From Nepenthes gracilis (Eukaryota > Streptophyta > Magnoliopsida > Caryophyllales > Nepenthaceae): 64,000 nt of DNA. Within the stretch, counting starts at the first letter, position 1; each line of letters opens with the position of its first letter. This document shows, one piece after another, positions 1 to 10,604 of this stretch. Under the pieces are notes generated by a model that saw only the letters and a list, made by a program, of their open reading frames with translations, was not told where the DNA came from and did no database searches. The stretch lies in the NCBI GenBank assembly GCA_033239525.1, contig BSYO01000011.1, positions 10,445,973 to 10,509,972 on the forward strand. The letters run 5' to 3'. Made by a program: the position numbers and the translations under genes.

Positions 1-760
1 AGTCTGTAGGCTACTTCTCCGATCCTTTCTAAAATTTCAAAAGGGCCAATAAATCGTGGCTTCAGCTTTCCTTTTACCCCGAATCTGTACTTCCCCTTGG
101 ATGGCGATACCTTTAGGAATACAAAATTGCTTTTTTCAAATTCTAATGCAAATCTCCTCCGATCTGCATAGCTCTTTTGTCTGCTCCGGGCTGCTCTGAG
201 ATTCTCATGTACTAACTTTATCTTTTTGGTCGTCTCTTTAATAATATCTCGACTCGAAATTCTTTTATCTCCGTGATTCTCCCAGTGAATCGGCGATCTA
301 TATTTCCTTCCATACAAGGCTTTAAAAGGGGCCATACATATGCTAGCCTAGTAACTGTTATTGTAAGCGAATTCTGCTAGAGCTAAGGAATTATCCCAAG
401 TCCCTTTCATCTCTAAGACTGAGGCCCTTAACATATCTTCAGGGATCTGGATAGTCCGTTTTGACTGGCCGTCAGTTTGGGGATGAAAAGCGGTACTGAA
501 TTTTAATTCTGTCCCCAATTCTTTATGTAGACTTTTCCCGAACCTTGAAAGCGAGGGTCTCTATCTGATACAATAGAAGCAGGCACACCATTAAGCCTAA
601 CAACCTCGTTTACGTACAGCTGGGCCAATTTATCACGGGAGTAAGTCGTCCAGATTGCTAGAAAATAGGCTGTCTTTGTTAGCTGGCCAACAATCACCCA
701 AATAGCATCATGTTTCCTTGGCGTCCTTGGCATACCAGTCACAAAATTTATGGCAATATC
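1..760 (-). pseudogene. Element A: Ty3/gypsy integrase core and C-terminal tail, broken
   Basis: This is the 3' part of a Tekay/Del-like pol gene, and the rest of the element lies left of the window. Integrase joins retrotransposon cDNA to chromosomal DNA. Reading the minus strand from 760 downward, I see the start of the core (DAIWVIV) and the second catalytic aspartate in IVSDRDPRF (about 540-570). Next comes the DGQS-RT block near 450-475 and AEFAYNN near 360-380. The C-terminal motif ILERIGEVAYRL lies at about 3-40. The residue normally glutamate in the DGQSERT block reads lysine (459-461), so the third catalytic acid appears lost. Several frameshifts separate the pieces. A relic, with no functional product expected. 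Confidence 0.85.
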
Positions 761-769
761 TTCCCATTT

Positions 770-1483
770 TCAGCCTGAAAATGGCATTGGTTGCAATAAC
801 CCAGACGACTGCTTTCTTTCGGCCTTTACTTGTTGGCATACAAGGCATTTTTCCACGTAGGTTGCAATGTCACTTTTCATATTCCTCCACCAGAATATTT
901 TCTTCAAATCTTGGTACATCTTATTGGCTCCTGGGTGAATCGTATAACAGGATCTATGGGCTTCTTTAAAGATTCTCTCATTTAGTTCCTTGTCATCCGG
1001 TACACACAATCGATCCTTAAATCTTAAAGCACCATCCGGTTTAATGTGAAAACCACTTCGGGAATCTTTGTCTAATTCATTTATAATATTCACAAGGAAG
1101 GAATCAGTCGCTTGTCCCTCGTTAACTTCATCTATCACCTCTGGCTGGACTTGGAGGTATGCTAAAATCATACGCTTTCCTTGCACATAACGTTGGATGT
1201 TATAGTGCATTAGACAGTCCAGCATCTCCATTTGTTTAACTTGCATCCTTGCCAAGATACCAGGTTGTCGACTTAGTGCATCGGCAACTACATTGGCCTT
1301 CCCTAGTTCGTACCGGATTTCACAGTCATAGTCCTTCAGGAATTCAATCCACCTTCTCTGCCTCATGTTCAGTTCTTTTTGGGAGAATAAATACTTTAGA
1401 CTTTTATGATCGAAGTAGACCAAGAATCTCTCACGATACAGGTAATGTCTCCAAATTTTTAGTACAAACACTACTGCAGCCAA
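770..1483 (-). pseudogene. Element A: RNase H end and integrase zinc-binding domain
   Basis: This open stretch of 237 codons continues the pol of element A. It begins with RNase H residues ([12 protein letters not shown], then the ADALSR motif that closes RNase H). It passes into the integrase N-terminal HHCC zinc finger: histidines in AHRS and TIHPG, and the cysteine pair CLVC. WWRNMK lies between them. Order and spacing match Ty3/gypsy pol. It is in line with the fragments at 1-760 and 1529-2301 but in a different frame, so the polyprotein is interrupted. Its length is that of the corresponding part of an intact pol. Confidence 0.9.
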
Positions 1484-1846
1484 TTCTAGATCATGAGTTG
1501 GGTAATTCCTTTCATGGTCTTTAAACTGTCATGAACCATAGGCAATTACCCTTCCGTTCTGCATTAAAACATAGCCCAACTCAAACTTTGAGGCATCACA
1601 ATAAACAATCAATCCTCCTGATCCATTTGGAATGGTCAGGACCGGAGCAGAAGTTAACCGGTCTTTAAGGGCCTGGAAACTCTCTTCACAAGCATCAGTG
1701 CACTCAAACTTAGCATCCTTCTTTGTTAACTGCGTGAGTGACAGGGCAATTTGGGAGAAGTTTTCCACAAACCGTCTATAATATCCGGCCAAGCCTAAGA
1801 AGCTCCGTACTTCGGTCACAGAGGTTGGCCGGTTCCATTTTACCAC
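1484..1846 (-). pseudogene. Element A: RT thumb/connection and RNase H start
   Basis: The minus strand encodes the link between reverse transcriptase and RNase H. It shows the conserved [16 protein letters not shown] motif, then LTQLTKKD, then the RNase H opening VYCDASK. RNase H removes the RNA strand after minus-strand cDNA synthesis. A stop and a frame change near 1484-1530 separate it from the piece at 770-1483. Typical of Tekay/Del chromoviruses, and clearly inactive. Confidence 0.88.
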
Positions 1847-2301
1847 TGCTCCACTTTCTTAGGGTCGACGGAAATTCCTTCTTTGGAGAGGCGTGACCAA
1901 GGAATCCAACTTCCTCTAACCAAAATTCACACTTTTTTAATTTGGCGAATAACTGATGTTCCCTGAGAATCAGGAATGTAGTCCGTAAATGCTTCTCATG
2001 TTCCTCATAGCTCTTCGAATAGACAAGGATGTCGTCAATAAAGACTATAACAAACTTGTCCAAGTAGGGTTGAAATATTCGGTTCATCAAGTCCATAAAG
2101 ACGGGTGGAGCATTAGTCAACCCAAAAGGCATCACTACAAATTCATAGTAACCATATCAAGTCCGGAACACAGTCTTTGCTATATACTCCATTCTGATTC
2201 GAAGCTAATGATATCCGGATCTAAGGTCAATTTTTAAAAATAAGCAAGCTCCTTGTAATTGGTTAAGGAGGTCATCAATCCTTGGTAGAGGATATTTGTT
2301 C
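1776..2301 (-). pseudogene. Element A: reverse transcriptase palm, cut by an LTR
   Basis: Reverse transcriptase relic of element A. Visible motifs are MPFGLTNAP, the catalytic [10 protein letters not shown] (about 2020-2060) and [15 protein letters not shown], with the upstream [17 protein letters not shown] in other frames at 2245-2301. The frame is broken around 2135-2245. The coding homology stops exactly at 2301, where the TGTGACGGA end of another gypsy LTR begins. The RT fingers, protease and gag of element A are therefore absent here. The last five bases, TGTTC (2297-2301), would be one target-site duplicate of that insertion. Confidence 0.88.
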
Positions 2302-3840
2302 TGTGACGGACTGGATTATTCTCCATCAAATAACCTCCGTAAGGAAAAATAAAGACAAGCAGGCAAAATAACATTAATAAGTTTCTACAGAAAATTGGGC
2401 AGACTTCCGTCTATAAATTAGACATTTCCAAAATACAAACACCTGAAATATAACCCTGCACAATAATCCAAAGAATTCACAAGATAATCCATAAAGTCCC
2501 ATAACAAACTACACAGGATCTAAACGCCACGACAATCGGGGTGGCTCCGACAACGTGATCCAGACGACACCGCAAAGAAGGATGCCAACTAGGGACCTCG
2601 AACTCCTCACAAGGCAAGACCTGTGGAAGCATATAAATACCACAAAACACAGCGGACTGATACATATATAGGTCATCCATCAACCACTAGCATAAGGTAT
2701 CTCCATACAAGCTTTATCAGATACAAAAGCCAAACCCAAAAAGATCCCTGTCATACATTTAATTCGTCTAAGTCAAAAATCTTGAGCCTCACACTCAAAA
2801 CAGCTATCTACTGAGCTTCTATGATCTACTCTGCCTCGTCAGGCATCAAGGCGTTCTCATCTGAAAAATATAAGGCAAGGGTGAGCATAGAGCCCAGCAA
2901 ATGAAACCATACACCACTAACTAACAACAAGTAACGGTACTGGAAAGTAAAGCACAGGGACAGTATAGGGGAACACAAGAGGGAGAAGAACACTTGAGAT
3001 CGTCCAATTCACTTTATTCATTTTCCTTTTTAACATTTATCTTTGCAGACCTTGGAGCTAGTAGATCGTACTAGCCAACGAAGGGAGACAACGAGCAAAG
3101 AAATGTGTTCACTACATAATCTAAAGCCACGGCTACATTTTAGGTCTGCAGCACTCGACCCCTGGTTGCATCCATGCAACAATCCACGAACGACTACATC
3201 TCGCTATGTAGTGTTCAACCGACACTTCCCGCACCCCCGGGGACCAGGGCATCCTCGTTCTTTCACTGTATTGTCCTAGAACGTGCCATGAACACCACCC
3301 ACCCCAAGGGTGGCCAGAGTGTTCATTGGGTTCCCACCATGACGTATGTGGCAAGCTAGAGGACACCACCCCTATCAACCATGGTCCTAGTTTCAGGGTT
3401 CAACTTTTCGGGAGGGAGGACCCACTACTTGGCATACTCATTCACAAGCCGGGAAATCTCATTCCCATCACACGTCTCCATCCGGGAGATCACGTTCACC
3501 ACGACATACCTAGTGGGTCTCCCTCCATTTACTTACTTGACTTTATTCCTTCTTCGGAATTAACTTTTATCACACTTTAGTTCAAGTTCACAGGGAGTCT
3601 GAAATTCCTTACCTCCGGTGGACAACCGCCACCTTAGAAGCTCTCGGGACACGTTCCCATGCTTCCGATGCACAATTGTACATTTTGAAATATACACTTT
3701 CACATCAACACATAACATGAGTCTCATTACAATTAGATAGAAACCAAAACAGGCAATTTCACAATTTACTCACGGATGAACAATAACTTAGAGGACTCAG
3801 AGTCCGCGAACGGGGTTATAACATGCGAGATTTCTCATGC

Positions 3841-6100
3841 TTTTTTTTGTAAGTATTTTGGATTAATGGGAGAAAAAAAATATACAAAATCAATGCATTA
3901 TCTCCAAGTATTTAAACAGGGAGATAAAGCATAAAAGTTAGGGCATTCCTTGAGCCGCTGAGTACATCAAAATGATGAAACAAGAGCAAAACCCCCTAGA
4001 GGTATACAATCAACAAAATCGGCCAAACATGAAGTCCGTCCATGTTTGGAAAGCAAGTCTTCAATGAAGGATGTGTCGGCGCACCTCCATTTCAGCAAAA
4101 AGACCACATTCAGGAAGCCATCACTGGATCAGCCACTTCAGCTGTATCTTCAGCCAATTCAGCAGCCAAAACTACACAATAGATGGCCAGAGCAACCAAA
4201 ACCAGCCTGGAGCAGCAGAACCACAAGTCCAACAGCTCAGCAACATCAAATGTTCCTGCACGTGTGTTCAGCTTCTACAGCTTCAGCACCACTGCAAGAG
4301 CCTCAGCTACAAGCAGCAAAGCCGCTTGCTGCAAACTCCAACAGCAACCGGGCAGCATAGCCGTACAGAACAGCAGCAAAACACTGGGCACCAACAAGGA
4401 AACCACCACGATGTGCCAGTAGAATCATCAAACCAACTACTGATGAAACTGGCAGCATTCACCAGGCAACAGCAATCCAAGAGACATGCTCCACATAAAG
4501 GCTACAAGTAGAAGGGTCTCCTCCACCACAGAAGGTCTTATGCAGCCAACAGGTCCACGCCAGCTCTTCAAAAATCAGCCAAAAGTTCTAAACCATTGCA
4601 CGGGCAGCCCCCAACCCTACCAATAGGACGAAATAGATTGGCTGATCCCCAACAAAGCCGGCATCACCGGACAGTTGACAGCAGCCTTCAGCAACCGTTG
4701 ACAGGCAGAAGAAGGCACCTTCAAACTACAGCACAGTGACTTCCAATCGCAGGGCATGGCCAGCACCAGCACCCGCAAAATCAGCAAACAAAAATTGCAG
4801 AAATAAGCAATGAGACAGCATATTAACCCCTACCCCTCAATCCAATTCTGGTCTAAGCAATAGAAACCAAGAAAAAGCCAGAGGAGGCAGCTACAGAACA
4901 TTGCAGTGAATCAGAGCATCAAAGCCATCAACTTCAGCGACCACTATCTCATTGCAACAGCATAGGCACATGAGAGCACTCTCAGCAAGAACCACTGCCC
5001 GGGCAGTGCAATCATACCAGCAGCAGTGGTCAGACCAAGAAGGACTAGCAACCAACAATCCAACCAATTTCATTCAACCAAACAAATCCTGGACCTACTC
5101 TTCAGCACCACAACCAATAATCCCCAAGCCAGATGCATTGGTACCCCCACACCAACCAACTGGAAGGAAACATAGGCTGAGCAACATCAGAGCCAGCAAA
5201 TCAGGACCCTGCGGTTTGAAAACGCATTGAATGCCATCACTTATCATTCACGCTAGCTGAAAGGAAATGGCAAAAGCCAATCCAAGCCCACCGCCTCAGA
5301 AGGAATACCAGCGCCCAAACCAGGCCACTCCCAGCGCTTCAACCCTCCAGCCTGTTATTCCCAGACCAGAGCAAAACGGGCTCCCCCCAACCCATCCAAC
5401 AGGTAGGAACTCATAGGCAGAGAGCCTTCAGGACCCGGGCACAGGACAGTTCGTCAGCGACAGATCCAGCGAGCAGCACAAGGGCAATAGTTTCGGACAG
5501 CTGCTCCCGAAATCAAGGATCGTAGCATAAACCAGATAACACATAGCCAAAGCTTCCGCAAGGAAGCCAGAGATAGGGCTCTCGGCCACAGCAGCAAGAG
5601 GATAGAATCCCAGGCAAATCCGGAGTCGATAAACCCTAATAAATCGAGAATCGAAGTTGAAAAGAGAAAGGAACACGAGAGGAGTCCCAGAAAGAGCAGA
5701 ACTCCAATCGAAAACAGCCTCATCAGATGCGAACATGACTTCAGCAGAGACCCCAGTCAGCTCTTGCCCGAAAAAGCTACACCAGGGCAACCGTCATGAG
5801 CCTTCGTCCCAATCTGGTTCAGCAAAAACGAGCCCACATCCATGGCCGAGGCCTAACTGGATGATGGAAAAACCAGATCAGAGGACCGAAAACGTAGAGA
5901 GCAAGAGAAGAGAAGGACAACTGGAGGCAACCGGGCGGAGCAACCAGGAGACCGGCCGTGGCCGGCTCCGGCGCCGCCCGGCCAAAGGAGGAGCGCCTCA
6001 GAAGACGTGGTCAAATTTCAAAAAGAAATTTGAAAGTAGAGAAAAGCGAGAGCTTCTCTCATCTCGCCGGCCAGACATATATACACAATAAGGACGTGGG
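3841..6100 (-). mobile_element. Poly(A) retroposon T1, 2.3 kb, inside LTR B
   Basis: The element reads on the minus strand, with its poly(A) tail seen as T8 at 3841-3848. Next come the family tail (AAGTATTTTGGATTAATGGG, then a hairpin with arms at 3893-3905 and 3919-3932) and the GGGCATTCC motif. The body is rich in CTG/TTG on the sense strand. The 5' part (about 5900-6090) is GC-rich and ends in GAGAGAAGCTCTCGC, as does the 47201-49929 copy. No protein family is recognised on either strand; long ORFs such as 5657-6091 lie antisense and look like compositional effects. The 5' end is uncertain: GATTTCTCAT left and GATTCACATT right form only an imperfect candidate duplication. Confidence 0.72.
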
Positions 6101-6502
6101 GATTCACATTTTGGAGCCAATTTAACGATTCACGGACGGGAAATGGGAAAACCCCAAAATCTCATGGGTTAGGGTTTTACGAAGCTCCACCGGACGAATC
6201 GGTGAGCAAATCAACCAACAAACCATACCATCCTCGGTCTCAAGACACGGATACTACATTTTCTGGGCTACGGGTGGGAATCAAGACGATGATACCCGAT
6301 AATAAACAAAAACCAACAAAAGAGGAAAGTTAGTGGGTATGAGAACACTTGCCTCAACGCGTGCTTTCACTGTAATAACTGGCTCTCAGACGTATTTGGC
6401 CTCCCGGGCCTCGTTCTCCCTTCTTCTCTCTCTAGAGTTGCCCCTCTCTCTCTCTAAAAATCCTAAACCGTGCGAAAATGACGGGGGAGAAGGCAGAACG
6501 CG

Positions 6503-6510
6503 TATTTATA
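6503..6510 (-). promoter_or_regulatory. TATA box of LTR B
   Basis: The minus strand reads TATAAATA, about 440 nt inside the LTR from its TG end, with a GA-rich leader following. It lies just downstream of an array of CTCGAG-containing motifs. The same order (motif array, then TATAAA) occurs in both LTRs of the complete element, supporting a U3 promoter. Confidence 0.6.
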
Positions 6511-6524
6511 CCGTGCCACCACTT

Positions 6525-6800
6525 GAGCGCAGCTCGAGTGGATAGCAGGCGGCTGTGGTACTGGTTTTCCCGCTCGAGCGGCCAACAGGCGGCGGTGGTT
6601 CTGGTTTTTCCGCTCTAGCGCTGCTCGAGCGGCCAGCGAGAGGGCAAGCTTCTGGAAAAACACGCTCAAGTGGAGCTCGAGCAGCCAGCGGGTGGGTGAG
6701 CTTCTGGAATTTCTGCTCGAGCAAAGCTCGAGCTGATAGCAGGCAGGGGAGCTACTAGAAAATGCGCTCGAGCCACGGCCCGAGCGCCTAGCAGGTGCAA
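6525..6800 (-). repeat. U3 array of CTCGAG-type motifs in LTR B
   Basis: About eight irregularly spaced copies of (G)CTCGAGC(G/A), often followed by GGCCAGC or ATAGCAGGC. The region is much more GC-rich than its surroundings. It lies upstream of the LTR TATA box in minus-strand transcription. Related arrays are at 28195-28360 and 35184-35385. Confidence 0.7.
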
Positions 6801-6947
6801 GCCTGATAGCAGTGTTTCAGCAGCACCAATTCAAACTTTCTCGATTTTTCTTCCGATACCCAACCTTATTCGTTCCATAGGTCTATTATTAATTACCAAT
6901 ACGGCGATTTCCCTTAACTATCCTGCCCTTAAATCCGGAACCTCACA

Positions 6948-6962
6948 ACTCTCCCCCCTAAT
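6948..6962 (-). other. Polypurine tract of element B
   Basis: The minus strand reads TAGGGGGGAGAGT immediately before the LTR start TGTGAGG. This is the expected plus-strand primer position for a Ty3/gypsy element. Confidence 0.8.
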
Positions 6963-6989
6963 AAAATTTCATCCTCGAAATTTTTAACG

Positions 6990-7480
6990 AATCTAAAGGA
7001 TTAGGTTAGCTTACTTACTGTAAAACAGATATGGATGTCTTTCCCGCATTTCGTCCTCTCTTTCCCATGTCGCTTCCTCGCTGGAGTGATTCCTCCACAA
7101 GACCTTCACGAGAGGAATGACTTTTGATCGCAAAACTTGTTCCTTTCGATCTAAGATTTCCACAGGTTTCTCAAGATAACGTAAATATTTGTCGATAGCC
7201 AAAGAACCGAAGTTGATCACATGAGATGGATCATAAACGTATTTCCTTAACATCGAAACATGGAAGACGTTATCCACCTCGGCCAAGTTCGGGGGTAAAG
7301 CTGGATGGTAGGCCACTTCACCAACTCGCTCAAGGATCTCAAATGGCCCGATAAAACGCGGCTTGATTTCCCCTTAACACCAAACCTGGAAATTCCTTTC
7401 CATGGCGATACCTTGAGGAAGACAAAATCTCCAACCTCGAATCTAAGCTCAAACCTCCTTTTATCAGCATAACTTTTCTA
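6990..7480 (-). pseudogene. Element B: integrase C-terminus with chromodomain-like tail
   Basis: The last part of pol. Motifs in minus-strand order are GPFEILERVGEVAYHPALPP (about 7290-7350), VFHVSMLRKYV (about 7230-7280), and the tail PLVKVLWRNHSSEEATWERE..MRERHPYLF (7015-7110). That tail matches the chromodomain-like end of the Tekay/Del chromovirus lineage, which is thought to guide integration to heterochromatin. The first part is separated from the ORF at 7011-7316 by a stop near 7318. It is the best-preserved C-terminus in the window. Confidence 0.85.
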
Positions 7481-7999
7481 CCGGCTCTGGGCAACCTTCA
7501 ACTTTTCAAAAACAACAGCGATCTTCTCCGATGTCTCACGAACAACATCTGGGCCCAATAACCGCCTGTCCCCGGTCTCTTCCCAATGAATGGGAGATCG
7601 ACACTTCCTACCATAAAGTGCCTCGAAGGGAGCCATGCCGATACTTGCCTGGAAGCTATTGTTGTTGTAGGCGAGTGCCAAGTGATCATCCCAATTCCCT
7701 TGGAACTCCAATATCAAAGCTCGAAGCATGTCCTCCAATATTTGAATCGTTCGCTCAGACTAGCCATCGATTTGAGGATGGTACGCCGTACTAAACTTCA
7801 GGCTCGTCCCTAATTCGCGATGCAAACTTGCCCAGAATTTAGAGACGAACCGCGGGTCACGATCAGACACAATAGATGTTGGCACACGGTGCAACCTCAC
7901 GATCTCGCTGATGTATAGCCGTGCCAAACGATCATGGGAGTATGCAGTCCGAATGGCTAGAAAATGAGCAATTTCGTCAATCGGTCCACAATGACCCAA
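7478..7999 (-). pseudogene. Element B: integrase catalytic core
   Basis: Two open pieces (7760-7999 and 7478-7738) cover the integrase core. The second aspartate is in VSDRDPRF (about 7850-7870), followed by STAYHPQIDG and then a TAG stop at about 7760. Next are SERTIQILEDMLRA, with the catalytic glutamate kept, and ALAYNNNSFQASIGMAPFEALYGRKCRSPIHW. The stop replaces the glutamine codon just before SER, a CAG-to-TAG change. The piece is colinear with the zinc finger at 7957-8589. Confidence 0.88.
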
Positions 8000-8589
8000 A
8001 TTGCATCATGATTTCTCAAAGTTCTAGGCAATCTAGATACAAAGTCCATTGAGAGATCCTCCCACTTCCGGCAGGGAATGGGCAAAGGCTGCAACAACCA
8101 AGAAGGCTTCTTCCTCTCAGCCTTCAGCTGGTGACAGACAATACAACGGTTAACAAAGGTCACAATCTCTCTCCGCATGTTCCTCCACCAGAACATTTTT
8201 CTCAAGTCTTGGTACATCTTATTTATGCCGGGATGAATTGTATATCGGGTTCTATGCGCTTCCTTCATAATCTCCTCCTTCAAATCCTCAACATTCGGCA
8301 CGCACAAGTGCTCACAAAACCTCAAAATTCCATCGGAATGCACATTGAAATCAACTCGAGAGTCCCTATCAAGATTTTCCACAATATACATCAAGAATGG
8401 GTCACACACCTGCCCTTCCTCGATCCTTTGAAGGATCTCGGGCTGCACCTGAAGAAATGATAATATCATTCGATTACCCTTGACATAATGCTGGATATGA
8501 CACGACTTTAAGCAATCAAGCAACTCCATCTGCTTGATTTGTAGGGACGCCACCCAACATGTTCGACGACTCAACGCATCCGCGATCAC
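7957..8589 (-). pseudogene. Element B: RNase H end and integrase zinc finger
   Basis: A 210-codon open stretch starting at the ADALSR motif that closes RNase H. It continues through the HHCC integrase finger (HRTRYTIHPGINKMYQDL, then CIVCHQLKAERK) into the first part of the integrase core (HDAIWVIVDRLTK, carrying the first catalytic aspartate). This is the longest uninterrupted part of element B. A frameshift near 7990 separates it from the rest of the core. Confidence 0.9.
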
Positions 8590-8599
8590 ATTTGCTTTC

Positions 8600-9065
8600 C
8601 CCAGTCAGTATTGAATCTCACAATCATAGTCCTTGAGGAACTCAATCCAGCACTGCTGCCTCATATTCAACTCTTTCTATGAAAACAAATACTTGAGGCT
8701 TTTGTGGTCAGAGTACACTAGAAATTTCTCGCTATAAAGATAATACCTCCAAATCTTCAAGGCAAAAACCACAGCGGCTAGCTCCAAATCATGGGTCGGA
8801 TAGTTCTTCTCATGAGTCTTCAACTGACGAGACCCGTAAGCAACTACTTTTCCCCCGCATAAGAACACATCCGAGCCCCAACTTAGATGCATCACAGTAC
8901 ACCTCATATCTGCCCGTACCATCGGGAAGAGTCAAAATTGGAGCAAATGTCAATCGATCCTTTAGCTCTTGGAAACTTCGATCACACTCCTCGGTCCAGA
9001 TAAAGTCTACCTCCTTCTTCGTCAAACGGGTGAGAGGTAGGGCTATCTGAGAGAAATTTTCCACT
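8600..9065 (-). pseudogene. Element B: RNase H, interrupted
   Basis: RNase H fragments in two overlapping frames. One carries FSQIALPLTRLTKKEVDF and [15 protein letters not shown]. The other carries [24 protein letters not shown] and [10 protein letters not shown] one-base shift at about 8860 (run of C) breaks the frame between the catalytic DAS motif and the following [12 protein letters not shown] segment. At about 9062 the homology stops inside the [11 protein letters not shown] block, where retroposon T2 is inserted. Confidence 0.85.
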
Positions 9066-9959
9066 TTAGCCGGAGAGGCTATTTGAGGCCGGAGTGGCTT
9101 TTGAGGCCGGAGTGGCGTTTTGAAGTCGGAGTGCCATTTGCACACTTTGGCCGAAGTGGATTCCGTGTTGGAGTGTGGTATGCTGCATCTTATGCTGCTG
9201 TGATTGCAGATAAACAGTTGACCCTGAAGCTGGACATTCTGTGAAGTCTTGCTGCTGGTGCAATCTGTGAAGCCTGCTCTGTGAAAAATGGTGAGTGGAG
9301 CATAGACAAATCAAGGAGTAAGAGGAAAATAGCCTCTAAGTTTGCTGATGCTCTAAGAGCAAAGTCAAATCTGATGCCATCTCCTTGTGTGATGAATCCG
9401 GAGTGCTCTAAGCATCCGGAGTGCCTTTTCGATAAAAGGCCGGATTGGCCGTGTGCTAGTATTCCGGAGTGAGTTATATACTCTATTTGGCCAGAGTGGC
9501 CAAGCGTGAGTTGTGGCCGGAGTGGCCATATTCTGAAGTGATGTTTTTGATTTTAGGCCGGAGTGGCCTTGAGTCAGAGGTTTCCGGAGTCCTTTATTCA
9601 CTTAAAGGCCGGAGTGGCTTGCGTGGTTTGGTAATACACTCCAGAGGCCGGAGTGACAGTTTATGTTGAAGCTGGAATTCATTTTGTACTCTTAAAGCTG
9701 GAGTACATTTGGTTCCAAAGTGGCCAGATGATGCTGATGTGGCGATTTCTTCATTCACTCTAGCGGGTGGATGTTATCTTTACAATGATCGAATATTATT
9801 GTATCCTTATTTTTAAAAGACTTTTGTCATTGGTTTAGGGGACTCCCCTATTTCTATGTCTCTTTTTCCAAGTCGGCAAATCACTTGGTTAAGAACATAG
9901 TTTTTTTGTACATTTTTTCTAAATTTTAATGCAATTAATTACTTACCAAAAAAAAAAAT
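9062..9959 (+). mobile_element. Poly(A) retroposon T2 in element B pol
   Basis: About 0.9 kb, plus orientation, ending in the family tail. There is a hairpin with arms CTATGT...CCAAGT / ACTTGG...ACATAG (9854-9900), then ATTACTTACC and a run of A (9949-9959). The body up to 9700 holds about sixteen copies of a (GG)CCGGAGTGG-like motif. The middle is CTG-rich (GCTGCTGGTGCAATCTGTGAAG). No coding potential is recognised. It interrupts the GYYRRF motif shared by all gypsy pol genes: GMTSY lies right of the insert (9960-10015) and ENFS left of it. About 15 nt of the target may be missing, and no clear target duplication is seen. Confidence 0.78.
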
Positions 9960-10604
9960 AACTGGTCATTCCCAAAGAGCTTTGGACTTCTGACACGGTC
10001 GTCGGTTGACTCCAATTGACTACCGCTTCAATTTTTGTCGATCAACCGAGACACCTCCTCTAGAAATTACGTGGCCCAGAAACACCACTTTACCGAGCCA
10101 AAACTCACATTTCTTAAACTTTGTGAACAACCGATGCTCCCGAAGGGTCTGTAGCACAAGCCTCAAGTGCTCCCCATGCTCGGAGTAGTCCCTAGAATAA
10201 ATTAGAATGTCTTCTATAAAAACCATAACAAACTTATCCAAAAACGGCTGAAAGACTCGATTCATCAGGTCTATAAACACAACTGTAGCATTAGTCAATC
10301 CGAACGGCATCACCAAGAACTCATAGTGACCATATCTTGTTCGGAAGGCCGTCTTTGCGACATCCCCTTCTTTAATGCGAAGCTGATGATACCCCGACTG
10401 AAGGTCAATCTTGGAATACACTGAGGATCCCTGCAACTGATCAAAGTGATCATCAATCCGCGGAAGAGGGTACTTGTTCTTGATCGTGATTTTATTCAAT
10501 TTGCGGTGATCTATACATAACCTTAAGGCTCCATCCTTCTTTTTAACAAAAAGAACCGGAGCACCCCACGGCGATCCGATAACAATCCCACTACTAATGT
10601 TCAA
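9960..10604 (-). pseudogene. Element B: reverse transcriptase, 5'-truncated, with D-to-E change in the active site
   Basis: This 194-codon ORF (10020-10604) covers the RT fingers and palm: [64 protein letters not shown], then [12 protein letters not shown] and [18 protein letters not shown]. The metal-binding pair, normally (Y/F)xDD, reads E-D here. The thumb continues in another frame at 9960-10020. Homology ends at about 10600, so the protease, gag and 5' LTR of element B are missing and 10605 onward is unrelated sequence. Inactive. Confidence 0.9.

Larger units (their letters stand above)
2302..6947 (-). mobile_element. Element B: 3' LTR of a Tekay-like Ty3/gypsy element, with nested retroposon
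   Basis: The left edge TGTGACGGA and right edge CCTCACA give minus-strand ends TGTGAGG...CCGTCACA, the same as the LTRs of the complete element at 26266-35517. A polypurine tract sits directly right of 6947, followed by the 3' end of pol, so this is the 3' LTR of element B. Total length is 4646 bp, but about 2.26 kb (3841-6100) is a nested retroposon. The LTR proper is therefore about 2.4 kb, close to the 2.24 and 2.32 kb LTRs of the complete element. Homology resumes right of the insert at CAATTTAAC near 6116. The ORFs over this stretch are shadows. Confidence 0.85.

Noticed and set aside
5657..6091. 144-codon plus-strand ORF rich in arginine, glutamate and lysine
   Set aside because: It lies antisense in the GC-rich 5' part of retroposon T1. 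The related part of T10 (49437-49751) has drifted without codon conservation, and no family matches.
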